The notes: generated from the letters alone by a model not told the origin. 64,000 nucleotides of DNA from Hymenobacter persicinus (GCF_004167665.1 NZ_SEWE01000005.1:80371-144370), one strand, 5' to 3'; numbered from the stretch's first letter, positions 14,253 through 23,630 are shown. Numbers and translations: made by a program.

Positions 14253-17042
14253 CTATTTCACGTTGACGAGCAGGCCCAGGTAGGCCAGCCGCCCGATCTG
14301 CGGGCCGCCGATGATCTGAATGTTGCGGGCATCGAAGGCATTCGAAACGCCGGCCTGCAGCGTGGTAGCCAACTTGGGCACCGTGTAGCCCAGGTAGGCG
14401 TCGGCGGTACGGTAGGTCTGGATCTGGCCGGTGGCGAAGGGCATTTCCTGCTGGTGGCCCTGCACCCAGCGGTAGCTCAGCGAATACGACAGGTTGGTGA
14501 GCACCGTACCCGAGGCGCCCAGGTTGTACTTGTGCTTGGGCGTGTTGAAGAACGTGCGGAAGCCGGCAGGCAGGTTGCTGCGGTCCAGCACGTTGAGCGA
14601 GTAGTTGCCGCTCAGGTTCAACGCCTTGCTCACGTAATACGTCAGGCCGAACGTGGCGCCCTGGGTGCGCACCTCCTGGCTGTTGTTGTAGGAAGCGTAG
14701 ATGATGCGCGCCGGCGACTTGCTGCCATCCGTGAAGCCCGAGGCCAGGCCGGCATTCACCTGGGCCGGGGTGGGCCGGGTGCCATCCACATTGCCCACGA
14801 AGGCCGTGCCCCCGATAAAGTCGGAGTAGCGGCTGCGGAAGTAGCTCAGGTCGAGGTACAGGTTTTTCACGATGCCGCCCTTGTAGCCCACTTCCACGGT
14901 GTTCACGCGCTCCAGCTTGAGCTTGTTGAGCGTCAGCTCGTAGCCCGCCAGCGACGTGCCGGGCACGTAGGCCTGGCCGGCGGCGTTGGTGAAGCTGTAG
15001 CCCTGGAAGCCGTTGCCCACGTTGCCCAGCAGGATGAAGGTGCCCACGTCGGAGCGCAGGTACTGGTCGGTCTGGGAAGGGCTGCGGAAGGCCTGGCCGT
15101 AGCTCGCGCGGAAGTTGTGCTGCTTAAGCTCCCCGAGCGAGTACACCACCGCGGCCCGGGGCGAAAACGAGGGGTCGAAGTTCTTGAAGTGGTCGAGGCG
15201 GCCGGCGAAGGACAGCTTCAGGCGCTCTTCGAGCAGGGTTTGGGTCACCTGAGCGTAAGCGCCGTACTCACGGTTGATGATGCGCTGGTTGTCGGTGTCG
15301 TCAAACAGCTTGCCGCCCGAGCCCAGGTGGTATTCGCGGTAGGCCCCGCCCAACGTCAGGTTGGTGCCCACGTCGGAAATGCGGAAGCTGCGCTGAGCGC
15401 TGATATCGTTCAGGAAAGAGTTGAAGTTCTGCTGGGCGCCGCGGCCGGGCTGGTCGTCGGTGGAAATCTTCTCGCGCAGGGTGGCAAAGCGCGGGTCCGA
15501 GCTTTTGAGCTGGGTGGCATCGGCCGCGGCTTTGGCGGCGGCCTGGGCATCGGCGGGGCTTAGCTTCAGGTCCCGGGCCTGGTTGTAGGCCTGGTTGTAG
15601 ACGTAGAAATACTGCTGGTAGTACTTCGTGGTGCCGCCCTCGGTGGTGGGCGAGTTCAGCAGCTGGGCGCTGAGCTGGGTCAGCTCGTAGCTGTTGCCGG
15701 TGAAGTCCTCGGTGGAATAGGCCCGGATAAAGCCCTTTTCGCTCTTCAGCTCGGCCCGGTACTGGTTCGTGCCCAGGCCCTTGATGCGGAAGCGGCTCAG
15801 GTTCTGGTAGGTGGCCGTGCCCACGCCGCGCTTGGCTTCCAGGGTCAGCTTCAAATCGTCCTTAATCAGGTACGACACCGCGCCCTGCAGGCGGTACGAG
15901 CGGGTTTTCTGGTCGGGGCCAATCAGCTCCCGCTCCGTGAAGCCGGGCATGTACACCGTCTTGCCGTAGAGCTCCGGGTTCACCTTGTAGCCAATGGCCG
16001 GCTGGTCCTGGTAGGGCGTGTACACGTTGCTGATTTCGCCGTAGCGGTTCACCGCGTCGTAGCCCAGCGAGGAGCCGGTCGGGTTCACGCTCGAGCCGTT
16101 GGCGTTATAGTTGTCGGCAATCCAGTCCTGGGCCTGGAAGGCGCTGGCGGTGAGCTTGACGGCGAACTTCTCCCCGAACTTCTTGGCGTAGCGCAGCTGG
16201 CCGTCGAGCAGGTTCCGCTCCCCGCCGCGCAGGCGCACGCTCAGCCCGTCGTACACGAAGGGGTCCTTGGAGTTGAACAGCACCACCCCGCTCAGGGCAT
16301 TGGAGCCGTACAGGGCCGAGGCCGGGCCGTGGATAATTTCGATGCTTTCCATGTCGAGCTCCGGAATGCCGACCAGGTTGCCGGGGCTCAGGTTGAGCGA
16401 GGGCAGGGCCGTGTCCATGTAGTCGACGAGCTGAATCACGCGCTCCGACTTGGCCGTGTTGAAGCCCCGGGTGCTGACGGAGGTAAACAGCATGGAAGCC
16501 GAGTTCACGTCGATGCCGGGCAGGCTGCCCAGGCCGGCCAGGATTTCGGGCGTGCTGATGCGCTTGATCTGCTCGGCCGACACCTTGTCGATGGTCACCG
16601 GGGCGCGCAGGATGCTTTCCTCCACCCGGGAGGCCGACACGACGGTTTCGGTCAGCAGGTTGGCGCTGCGCACCAACGACACGCTGAGCAGGTTGTCGGC
16701 CTTGGTGAGCTGCACGGTCTGGGACTCGTAGCCCACGTAGGCCACTACCAGCTCCACGGGGCCATTGCCGAAGGAGGCGTTCAGGCTGAACTTACCGAAC
16801 TGGTTGGTGCTGGTCCCGATAAAGGTGCCCTTGATGAAGACGGTGGCGCCGGGCAGCGGCTCCCCGGCGTCGGTGAGTACGACGCCGCCTACGGAAGCCT
16901 CGGCGGGGTCGGTGCTGGGCGTCGACGCCGTTTTACGCTTGGTGGGGGCCGCCTGGGGCTTGCCGCCCCCGGTCGGGGCAGCGGCCAGGGGCGGCGCCTG
17001 CAGGAGGGCCGCCACCAGCAAAGCCGAATAAACTTGTTGCAT
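14253..17042 (-). CDS. TonB-dependent outer-membrane receptor with carboxypeptidase-like N-terminal domain
   Basis: A 929-residue receptor starting at ATG 17042 (MQQVYSALLVAALLQAPPLA, signal peptide). After a Lys/Thr linker comes a carboxypeptidase-regulatory-like domain (about 40-110: GVVLTDAGEPLPGATVFIKG... FGKFSLNA), then the plug (VVSASRVEESILRAPVTI, GSLPGIDVNSA, IHGPASALYGSNALSGVV) and a long beta-barrel ending LGLLVNVK. This is the Bacteroidota SusC-distant, siderophore/cobalamin-type layout; no SusD partner is adjacent. The substrate is unknown. The long frame extending to 18122 lies antisense to bioB and is rejected. It diverges from bioB across 309 nt. Confidence 0.93.
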   Translation of the reverse strand: MQQVYSALLVAALLQAPPLAAAPTGGGKPQAAPTKRKTASTPSTDPAEASVGGVVLTDAGEPLPGATVFIKGTFIGTSTNQFGKFSLNASFGNGPVELVVAYVGYESQTVQLTKADNLLSVSLVRSANLLTETVVSASRVEESILRAPVTIDKVSAEQIKRISTPEILAGLGSLPGIDVNSASMLFTSVSTRGFNTAKSERVIQLVDYMDTALPSLNLSPGNLVGIPELDMESIEIIHGPASALYGSNALSGVVLFNSKDPFVYDGLSVRLRGGERNLLDGQLRYAKKFGEKFAVKLTASAFQAQDWIADNYNANGSSVNPTGSSLGYDAVNRYGEISNVYTPYQDQPAIGYKVNPELYGKTVYMPGFTERELIGPDQKTRSYRLQGAVSYLIKDDLKLTLEAKRGVGTATYQNLSRFRIKGLGTNQYRAELKSEKGFIRAYSTEDFTGNSYELTQLSAQLLNSPTTEGGTTKYYQQYFYVYNQAYNQARDLKLSPADAQAAAKAAADATQLKSSDPRFATLREKISTDDQPGRGAQQNFNSFLNDISAQRSFRISDVGTNLTLGGAYREYHLGSGGKLFDDTDNQRIINREYGAYAQVTQTLLEERLKLSFAGRLDHFKNFDPSFSPRAAVVYSLGELKQHNFRASYGQAFRSPSQTDQYLRSDVGTFILLGNVGNGFQGYSFTNAAGQAYVPGTSLAGYELTLNKLKLERVNTVEVGYKGGIVKNLYLDLSYFRSRYSDFIGGTAFVGNVDGTRPTPAQVNAGLASGFTDGSKSPARIIYASYNNSQEVRTQGATFGLTYYVSKALNLSGNYSLNVLDRSNLPAGFRTFFNTPKHKYNLGASGTVLTNLSYSLSYRWVQGHQQEMPFATGQIQTYRTADAYLGYTVPKLATTLQAGVSNAFDARNIQIIGGPQIGRLAYLGLLVNVK

Positions 17043-17351
17043 GTGGTGTGAAATAGGTAGGTCAGAAAGATCAAAACTACCTGGTCGGCCCGGCTGCTGA
17101 CGGGCCTTCTGCGCCAATGGCGGGTTTGACGCTGCCAACGGCGCCCCAGCCTCGCTCAACGGCGGGCCCGGCCGGGTGATTTTGCCCTTCACTTCCAGCC
17201 CTCCAGCCCGGAGCGGGCACTTTACCGACGAGTTTAGGCGCCGCGTAAGCGGGCTGCCGCGTATCTTGCGGCCCCGCGGGCAGCGGTTGCGCCGAAATGC
17301 GCTGCCCCTGCCCGCGTCCCACTGCCCCATCCCACGACCAATTCTTCCCAT
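17043..17351. other. Divergent intergenic region between TonB receptor and bioB
   Basis: This 309-nt region separates the reverse receptor gene from forward bioB. It holds a TATCTTGC box at 17262-17269, 82 nt before bioB, the only promoter-like element I can point to. No BirA-like dyad or riboswitch motif is visible to me, and no ORF with convincing coding character. Confidence 0.5.
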
Positions 17352-18359
17352 ATGCTGCTCCGTACCGACTGGACTCTCGACGAAGTAAACGCCATCTACC
17401 ACCTGCCCGTGCTGGAGCTGGTGACCCGCGCGGCCGCCATTCACGCCCAAACCCAGGCCACGGGTGAAGTACAGGTCTGCACCCTGCTCAGCGTCAAGAC
17501 CGGCGGCTGCCCCGAGGACTGCGCCTACTGCCCCCAGGCCGCCCGCTACCACACTGGCGTGCAGGCCCACAAGCTGCTGCCCGACGCCGAAGTGCTGGCC
17601 TCGGCCCAGCGCGCCAAGGACGCCGGCTCCACCCGCTTCTGCATGGGCGCCGCCTGGCGCGAAATCCGCGACAACCGGGACTTCGACCGGGTACTGGGCA
17701 TGGTCGAGCAGGTCAACGGCCTGGGCCTGGAAGTGTGCTGCACCCTGGGCATGCTCAACGAGTACCAGGCCGAGCGCCTCAAGCAGGCCGGCCTCTACGC
17801 CTACAACCACAACCTCGACACCAGCCGGGAGCACTATGACGACATCATCACCACCCGCACCTACGACGACCGGCTCAACACCCTGGAGCACGTGCGCAAG
17901 GCCGGCATTTCGGTGTGCTCGGGCGGTATCATCGGCCTGGGCGAAACCGACGAGGACCGCGTGGCCATGCTCCACACCCTGGCCACGCTGCCCGCCCACC
18001 CCGAATCGGTGCCGGTGAATGCGCTGGTGCCGGTGCAGGGCACGCCCCTGGCCGACCAGCCCCGCGTCAGCGTCTGGGAGATGCTGCGCATGATTGGCAC
18101 GGCCCGCATTCTGATGCCTCACACGATGGTGCGCCTCTCGGCCGGCCGCCAGGAAATGCCCGTGACGGAGCAGGCTCTGTGCTTCCTGGCCGGTGCCAAC
18201 TCCATCTTCTCGGGCGAGAAGCTGCTGACCACGCCCAACCCCGACTTCGACGCCGACCAGCAGATGTTTGCCCTGCTGGGCCTGACGCCCCGCAAGTCGT
18301 TCAAGGACGTGCCCGAGGGTGCCACGGTGCTGGGCAAAACGGCCGTCGTTGAAGCCTAA
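17352..18359 (+). CDS. bioB: Biotin synthase
   Basis: A 335-residue radical SAM enzyme that inserts sulfur into dethiobiotin. The SAM-radical cluster motif is Cys53-x3-Cys57-x2-Cys60 ([10 protein letters not shown]), followed by the [2Fe-2S] and substrate-binding blocks [51 protein letters not shown] and RLSAGR. All expected conserved Cys and the cluster Arg are present and length is normal. It heads the cluster bioB-bioF-unknown-bioD-bioA-ketoacyl synthase, but a strong hairpin terminator lies between bioB and bioF, so distal genes may need their own promoter or read-through. Confidence 0.97.
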   Translation: MLLRTDWTLDEVNAIYHLPVLELVTRAAAIHAQTQATGEVQVCTLLSVKTGGCPEDCAYCPQAARYHTGVQAHKLLPDAEVLASAQRAKDAGSTRFCMGAAWREIRDNRDFDRVLGMVEQVNGLGLEVCCTLGMLNEYQAERLKQAGLYAYNHNLDTSREHYDDIITTRTYDDRLNTLEHVRKAGISVCSGGIIGLGETDEDRVAMLHTLATLPAHPESVPVNALVPVQGTPLADQPRVSVWEMLRMIGTARILMPHTMVRLSAGRQEMPVTEQALCFLAGANSIFSGEKLLTTPNPDFDADQQMFALLGLTPRKSFKDVPEGATVLGKTAVVEA

Positions 18360-18376
18360 GTTCTAGCCTTGCCTGC

Positions 18377-18416
18377 CAGCGCCCCTTTTTGCAAAAAGAG
18401 GGGCGCTGATTTTTTA
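18377..18416 (+). terminator. Hairpin terminator between bioB and bioF
   Basis: Ten-bp stem CAGCGCCCCT (18377-18386) and AGGGGCGCTG (18399-18408), extended by T/A pairing, then ATTTTTTAG. It lies 18 nt after the bioB stop and 18 nt before the bioF start, so it can lower expression of the distal genes. Confidence 0.85.
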
Positions 18417-18433
18417 GCCTGGTTTCCCGCCGC

Positions 18434-19567
18434 ATGTTTTCCTCTCCCCTGCACCAGCGCCTGCACGCCGAGCTCCTCCGGCGCGACGCCCACGGCACCC
18501 GCCGCCGCCTGCCCCCGCCGGCGGCCGGCCTGGTCGACTTCAGCTCCAACGACTACCTGGGTTTGAGCCGGCACCCGGCCATACAGGACGCGGTGCAGCA
18601 GGCGGCCGCGGAACCCGCTGGCAGCACCGGCAGCCGGCTGCTGACCGGCAACTCTGCCGCCGCCGAGGCGCTGGAAACCACACTGGCCCGGTTTCACGGG
18701 GCCGAGGCCGCGCTGCTGTTCAACTCCGGCTACACGGCCAACCTGGGTTTTTTCAGCGCCGTACCCCGCCGCGGCGACACGATTTTCTACGATGAAGCCA
18801 GCCACGCCTCGGTCAAGGAAGGTATCCGGGCCAGCTTTGCCACGGCCTACAGCTTCCGGCATAATGACTTAACTGACCTGGAGCGTAAGCTACAACGAGC
18901 AATGGGCGCGGTGTTCGTGGCCGTGGAGTCGCTGTATTCGATGGATGGTGACTTGGCCCCGCTGCCGGAGTTGGCCGCCTTCTGCCGGGCGCGCGGGCTG
19001 CACCTGGTCGTCGACGAGGCCCACTCCAACGGCATTTACGGCCCCGGCGGCGAAGGACTGGTGACGGCGCTGGGCCTCGAAGCCGACGTGTTTGCCCGCA
19101 TCCTGACCTTTGGCAAGGCCTTGGGCAACCAGGGGGCGGCTGTGGCCGGGCCGGCCGTGCTGCGCGACTACCTGCTCAACTTCAGCCGGCCGTTTATCTA
19201 CACCACGGCCCTGCCCCCGCTGACTGTTGCCGCCCTCTCGGCTGCCTACGAGCTGCTGCCTACGCTGGACGCCGAGCGGGCCCGGCTGTCGGCCCTTTCC
19301 GACTACCTCAAGGCCACGCTCAACGCCGTACCCGGCCTGCGCGTGCCCACAGCCAGCCACGTCATTCACCCGGTCTTCTTCACGGAAAATCCGGGGCCGG
19401 CACAAGTTCGGCGGGTGGCTGCCGCTGCCCAGGCCGCCGGCTTCGACGTGCGCGCCATTGTGGCCCCCACCGTGCCCGCCGGCACCGAGCGGCTCCGGCT
19501 GATTGTGCATTCATACAATACGGAGGCGGAAATTGATGGGCTAGCGCGGGTGCTGGGCAGGTTTTAG
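18434..19567 (+). CDS. bioF: 8-amino-7-oxononanoate synthase
   Basis: A 377-residue PLP-dependent alpha-oxoamine synthase that joins alanine to pimeloyl thioester in the first committed ring-building step of biotin synthesis. Family blocks are FSSNDYLGLSRHP, GSTGSRLLTGN, FNSGYTANLG, DEASHASVKEG, VDEAHSNGIYGPGG and the PLP lysine Lys228 in LTFGKALGNQG. Length is typical. It lies 18 nt after the terminator that follows bioB. The next gene (19591) is an AT-rich unknown that interrupts the biotin order. Confidence 0.95.
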   Translation: MFSSPLHQRLHAELLRRDAHGTRRRLPPPAAGLVDFSSNDYLGLSRHPAIQDAVQQAAAEPAGSTGSRLLTGNSAAAEALETTLARFHGAEAALLFNSGYTANLGFFSAVPRRGDTIFYDEASHASVKEGIRASFATAYSFRHNDLTDLERKLQRAMGAVFVAVESLYSMDGDLAPLPELAAFCRARGLHLVVDEAHSNGIYGPGGEGLVTALGLEADVFARILTFGKALGNQGAAVAGPAVLRDYLLNFSRPFIYTTALPPLTVAALSAAYELLPTLDAERARLSALSDYLKATLNAVPGLRVPTASHVIHPVFFTENPGPAQVRRVAAAAQAAGFDVRAIVAPTVPAGTERLRLIVHSYNTEAEIDGLARVLGRF

Positions 19568-19590
19568 CGAAGCCTACTACTATCTAACCG

Positions 19591-20265
19591 ATGAAGATGC
19601 GAAAAATAAGAGGCATGAAGCGCAGGCATAAATCCATTGAAAAATGGATAGTCGATAACATGCCTTTTAGATATGATTTACTCGAAACATATAAGGAGGA
19701 CCATTGTGACATTGTCGTTCATCCTTGGTGTGACTTATCTATGACAGGCAGCATAATTCCACCAGCAAAAGGAAAAACTAAGCTTTTGATGATTCAAGGC
19801 TTAACCAGAATATACTTTGCGTGGAAAGAACAATTAGAAGTCTCACAACAAGATTATTATTTAAAAATATGGTTGTTCAATGCTAGGTTTGATCTATCCC
19901 GCGTTGTGTGCGCTGTAGGAGAGAGCAAGGATTTCTATGAAAAACAGCTGGAGGGGGTGAAGGATGAATATCTGCCAACGAACACATTCTCAAACGCGCA
20001 TTCGTTAATGTCAAATTTCTCCTGGCAGCGCAAAGATGACAATGACTGCTACAGCAACAATGATTTGGCAAGCCCGGAAGACTATTCCAGCATCGATGAC
20101 TATCTGAAACAAGAAAATTGGTTTAACAAACTATTGAAAAAACCCCATACTACTACCCTACTCGGAGACGCAAAAGGCAATTTCACGGAAGCACACTGTT
20201 TTCACCGTGGCGACATTTGGATTGGAGGCACAGAACAGGGCATCAAATCACAAGGCATTAAGTAA
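19591..20265 (+). CDS. AT-rich hypothetical gene inserted in the biotin cluster
   Basis: A 224-residue cytoplasmic protein, basic at the N-terminus (MKMRKIRGMKRRHKSIEKW), with no signal peptide, no membrane segment and no motif I recognise; it is rich in Asn, Asp, Lys, Tyr and Trp. Base composition is clearly lower in GC than the flanking bio genes (many AAA, ATT and TAT codons), which points to recent acquisition. It sits 23 nt after bioF and 19 nt before bioD in the same direction, so it is probably co-transcribed. A role in biotin synthesis is not supported by its sequence. Start could also be Met9 (19615). Confidence 0.7.
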   Translation: MKMRKIRGMKRRHKSIEKWIVDNMPFRYDLLETYKEDHCDIVVHPWCDLSMTGSIIPPAKGKTKLLMIQGLTRIYFAWKEQLEVSQQDYYLKIWLFNARFDLSRVVCAVGESKDFYEKQLEGVKDEYLPTNTFSNAHSLMSNFSWQRKDDNDCYSNNDLASPEDYSSIDDYLKQENWFNKLLKKPHTTTLLGDAKGNFTEAHCFHRGDIWIGGTEQGIKSQGIK

Positions 20266-20284
20266 ACGCTGACATTAACAGCTT

Positions 20285-20914
20285 TTGGAACGACTCTTCA
20301 TCACCGGCATCGGCACCGACGTGGGTAAAACCCTGGTAGCCGCCATTCTTACCGAGGCCCTGCAGGCTGATTACTGGAAGCCCGTGCAGGCCGGCCTGAC
20401 GCCCGCCACCGACGCGGGCACCGTGCGCAGTCTGGTACAGAACCCGGTCAGCCGCTTCTGGCCCGAGCGGTACCGGCTGCAGCTGCCGGCCTCGCCCCAC
20501 GCCGCTGCCGCCGCCGAAAGCCTCACCCTGCGGCCCGAGGATTTTGAGCTGCCCGAAACCACGAACCACTTGGTCGTGGAAGGCGCGGGCGGCTTGCTGG
20601 TGCCCCTGGCGCCGGGCTTTCTGGTGGCCGACCTGATGCAGCAGCTGGCCCTGGACGTGGTAGTAGTGTCGCGCAACTACCTGGGCAGCATCAACCACAC
20701 CCTGCTCACGCTCGAAGCCCTGCACGCCCGGGGGCTGCGGGTGCGCGGACTGGTCTTCAACGGGGAGCCCACGCCTGCCACCGAAAGCTTCATCCGGGAG
20801 CACACCGGCGTGCCCATTATGCCCCGGCTGCGCCCCGAAACTGACGTTTCGCCGGCCGTCGTGAGCCGGTACGCGGCAGAATTCCGGGCCTGGCTGGAAA
20901 ATTCGGCGTCCTGA
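20285..20914 (+). CDS. bioD: Dethiobiotin synthetase
   Basis: A 209-residue ATP-dependent carboxylase that closes the ureido ring of 7,8-diaminononanoate. The P-loop GIGTDVGKT is at 8-16 with Lys15, and the family blocks YWKPVQAG, PHAAAAAE, VEGAGGLLVPL and VSRNYLGSINHTLLTLEAL follow. The start appears to be TTG at 20285 because the conserved N-terminus (ERLFITGIG) begins immediately and no ATG is in frame upstream. Short but full length for the Bacteroidota form. It lies between the AT-rich unknown gene and bioA. Confidence 0.93.
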   Translation: MERLFITGIGTDVGKTLVAAILTEALQADYWKPVQAGLTPATDAGTVRSLVQNPVSRFWPERYRLQLPASPHAAAAAESLTLRPEDFELPETTNHLVVEGAGGLLVPLAPGFLVADLMQQLALDVVVVSRNYLGSINHTLLTLEALHARGLRVRGLVFNGEPTPATESFIREHTGVPIMPRLRPETDVSPAVVSRYAAEFRAWLENSAS

Positions 20915-21019
20915 TGCGCCGGGTTACTTCCCTTGCGTTCAGGGGGCTGGGCGGCCCGCACGGCCAAAACCCGCGAACCGGGGGCCGGTGGCCGTAACCC
21001 CGGGTGGCGTCGGCGGTTG

Positions 21020-21027
21020 TAGCTTTG
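21020..21027 (+). promoter_or_regulatory. Candidate -7 box (TAGCTTTG) for bioA
   Basis: TAGCTTTG at 21020-21027 exactly matches TAnnTTTG and lies 23 nt upstream of the proposed GTG start of bioA. No convincing -33 TTG at 19 nt upstream. It could allow bioA expression apart from bioD. Confidence 0.45.
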
Positions 21028-21050
21028 CCTTTCCCCAGCGTTGCTTTGCC

Positions 21051-22382
21051 GTGAACCCAGCCCTTTCCCTTGCCGCCCGCGACCACGCCGTCTTGTGGCA
21101 CCCCTACACCCAGATGCAAACCGCGCCCTTGCCCATTCCCATCGTGCGGGGTGAGGGCAGCTGGCTCGTGGCCGAAGACGGCACCCGCTACCTCGACGGC
21201 ATTTCCTCTTGGTGGGTGAACCTGCACGGCCACGCCCACCCCCACATTGCCCAGCGCGTGAGCGAGCAGCTGAGCACTCTGGAGCACGTGCTGTTTGCCG
21301 GCTTCACCCACCCCAGCGCCGTGGAGCTGGCCGAACAGCTGCTCGAGATTCTGCCCGCCAACCAAGCCCGGGTGTTTTACTCCGACAATGGCTCGACGGC
21401 GGTGGAAGTGGCCCTCAAGATGGTGCTGCAATACTTCCACAACCTGGGGCAGCCCCAGCGCCGCACCTTTCTCTGCTTCCAGAACTCCTACCACGGCGAC
21501 ACCTTCGGGGCCATGGCCGTCAGTAGCCGCGGGGTTTTCACCGAGCCGTTCTGGCCCCTGCTCTTCGACGTGGAGTTTGTGGAAGTGCCGGTGCCGGGCC
21601 GGGAAGCCGAAGCCCTGCGCCAGCTCGACGCCCTGCTGCTCCGCCCCGACGTGGCCGGGTTTATCTTCGAGCCCCTGGTGCTGGGCACGGCCGGTATGGT
21701 CATGTACGAGCCCACGGTGCTAAGCGAAATGCTGGACCGCTGCCACCGGGCCGGCGTGCTCTGCATTGCCGACGAAGTCATGACCGGATTCGGGCGCACC
21801 GGGCCGCTGTTTGCCAGTGAGTTGCTGAGTGAGCAGCCCGACATCATGTGCTTTTCCAAGGGCCTGACCGGGGGTACCCTGGCCATGGGCCTGACCACCT
21901 GCGCGGCGCCCATCTACGAAGCTTTCCTGAGCTACGACAAGATGCGGGCCCTGTTTCACGGCCACTCCTACACCGCTAACCCCGTAGCCTGCGCCGCCGC
22001 CCTGGCCAGCTTAGAGCTGACCCGGGCCGAGGAATGCACCCGCCAGCGCCAGCGCCTTGAAGCCAGCCACGCCGCTTTCCGCCGCGAAATCGAGGAGCAG
22101 CCGGGGATTCGGGCCGTGCGGCACCGGGGCACCATCCTGGCCGTGGAGTACGACCCCGGCGAGGGCACCAGCTACTTCAGCCGCCTGCGCGACGCCTTCT
22201 ACCAGCTCGCCCTCGACAGCCACGTGGTGCTGCGCCCCCTGGGCAACGTGGTGTACCTGCTGCCGCCCTACTGCACCACCACCGCCGAGCTGGAGCTGCT
22301 CTACGCCGTGCTGCGCCGCATGCGGGAGCTGGTGCTCGACTTTACCCCCGCGCCCAATCTGCCCGAAATTCTGCATGACTAA
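21051..22382 (+). CDS. bioA: Adenosylmethionine-8-amino-7-oxononanoate aminotransferase
   Basis: A 443-residue class III aminotransferase that uses S-adenosylmethionine as amino donor to make 7,8-diaminononanoate. Conserved blocks are VLWHPYTQMQ, YLDGISSWWVNLHGHAHPHI, YSDNGSTAVEVALKM, NSYHGDTFGAM, ADEVMTGFGRTG and PLP Lys270 in MCFSKGLTGGTL. The start is placed at GTG 21051, where homologous sequence begins after a TAGCTTTG box; the in-frame ATG at 20988 adds an unconserved stretch. It overlaps the following ketoacyl synthase by 8 nt, implying translational coupling. Confidence 0.95.
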   Translation: MNPALSLAARDHAVLWHPYTQMQTAPLPIPIVRGEGSWLVAEDGTRYLDGISSWWVNLHGHAHPHIAQRVSEQLSTLEHVLFAGFTHPSAVELAEQLLEILPANQARVFYSDNGSTAVEVALKMVLQYFHNLGQPQRRTFLCFQNSYHGDTFGAMAVSSRGVFTEPFWPLLFDVEFVEVPVPGREAEALRQLDALLLRPDVAGFIFEPLVLGTAGMVMYEPTVLSEMLDRCHRAGVLCIADEVMTGFGRTGPLFASELLSEQPDIMCFSKGLTGGTLAMGLTTCAAPIYEAFLSYDKMRALFHGHSYTANPVACAAALASLELTRAEECTRQRQRLEASHAAFRREIEEQPGIRAVRHRGTILAVEYDPGEGTSYFSRLRDAFYQLALDSHVVLRPLGNVVYLLPPYCTTTAELELLYAVLRRMRELVLDFTPAPNLPEILHD

Positions 22383-23625
22383 CCCCTTGCCTTCCGACGA
22401 GCTGATTCTGCTCCGCGGCCGGGGCCGGGTGTCGGCGTTGGGAATGGCGGCCGCGGCATACGCCGCGGGCCAGCCCGGTTTCGCGGCCCGGCCGCTGGGC
22501 GCCACCACGCTGGCTGCCGCCGCTGTGCCGTCCGAGGTGGAGACAGTGCTGGCCGCCCTGCGCAAAAGCCAGCCCGCCTACCGCCAGCTCGACCGTACCG
22601 TGCTGCTGGCCATCCTGGCCGCCCGGCAGGCCGCTGTAGAAGCCGGCTGGCACCTTGAGCAGGATGAGGTCTTGCTGGACCAAAAACTAAAAACCAATTC
22701 CCCAAAACCAGCCACTCTTGCCGTCAGCATCGGCTCTTCCCGGGGCGCGACGGGTCGGACGGAGCACTACCACCACGAGTTTCTGACCACCGGCGACGTG
22801 GCCGCCGCGGCTTCCCCGCTGACTACCCTGGGCAACGTGGCCAGCTGGGTGGCCTACGATGCGGGCAGCGTGGGCGGGGCGGCGCTGAGTCATTCGAGCA
22901 CCTGCAGCAGCGCGTTTCAGGCCCTGGGCAACGCCCTGGCCTGGCTCCGGGCGGGTATGGCTGAGCGGTTTCTGGCCGGCGGCACCGAGGCCCCGCTCAC
23001 CGACTTCACCCTGGCCCAGATGCACGCGCTGGGCATCTACTCGCCCTTCGCTGCCCCCGATTTTCCCTGCCGCCCCGGTGCCGGGCGCCCGTCCACGTTC
23101 GTGCTGGGCGAGGGTGCAGCGGTGTTTGCCCTGGAGAAAGTCGGCCGGGCGGCGCTGACGGCCCCGGCGCAGCGTGCGCCCCTCTTTGTGCTTGAAAGCG
23201 TGGGATTCGGCTTCGAGGCCATTGGCAGCAAAACCGGCCTTTCGCCCGACGGCCGGCACTTCCAGACCGCCATGCGCCAGGCCCTCCACCAAGCCGGCTG
23301 CGCCCCGGCCGCCGTGGACGCGGTGGTGCTACACAGCCCCGGCACGCCCGCCGGCGACGCGGCCGAGCGGCAAGCCGTCAGGGCCGTATTTGGGGCTGAG
23401 CTGCCCGATTTAGTATCCAATAAATGGCTGCTGGGTCACACCCTGGGCGCTTCCGCTGCCCTCAGCCTCGACTTCGCCTGCCAGCTTCTCGCCACCCAAA
23501 CCTGGCCTGCCCCGCCCTTCGCCACTGACCTCACGCCCGCACCAACCCGCCCGATTCGGCGGGTGCTGGTAAATGCGGTGGGCTTCGGCGGCAACGCGGC
23601 CAGCGCGCTGGTATCGGTGGTGTAG
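22375..23625 (+). CDS. FabF-like beta-ketoacyl synthase in the biotin cluster
   Basis: A 416-residue ketosynthase beginning at ATG 22375, overlapping bioA by 8 nt. The catalytic triad of FabB/FabF-type enzymes is present: Cys177 in SHSSTCSSAFQ, His320 in VLHSPGTP, and Lys350/His355 in NKWLLGHTLGAS. Beyond that it is diverged from housekeeping FabF (N-terminal 110 residues unlike FabF). By position it may help to make the pimeloyl thioester that BioF uses, since no bioC, bioH, bioW or bioZ is in the window. This is inference; a role in another acyl pathway is possible. Confidence 0.8.
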   Translation: MTNPLPSDELILLRGRGRVSALGMAAAAYAAGQPGFAARPLGATTLAAAAVPSEVETVLAALRKSQPAYRQLDRTVLLAILAARQAAVEAGWHLEQDEVLLDQKLKTNSPKPATLAVSIGSSRGATGRTEHYHHEFLTTGDVAAAASPLTTLGNVASWVAYDAGSVGGAALSHSSTCSSAFQALGNALAWLRAGMAERFLAGGTEAPLTDFTLAQMHALGIYSPFAAPDFPCRPGAGRPSTFVLGEGAAVFALEKVGRAALTAPAQRAPLFVLESVGFGFEAIGSKTGLSPDGRHFQTAMRQALHQAGCAPAAVDAVVLHSPGTPAGDAAERQAVRAVFGAELPDLVSNKWLLGHTLGASAALSLDFACQLLATQTWPAPPFATDLTPAPTRPIRRVLVNAVGFGGNAASALVSVV

Positions 23626-23630
23626 CCCGT

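Noticed and set aside
13647..15563. 638-codon forward ORF across the GNAT gene and the TonB receptor region
   Set aside because: It is an antisense/out-of-frame shadow of the GNAT, Kazal and receptor genes with low-complexity translation.
17043..18122. Reverse frame that would extend the TonB receptor by 360 residues
   Set aside because: It is antisense to bioB, has no signal peptide at its start, and the receptor has a clean start with signal peptide at 17042.
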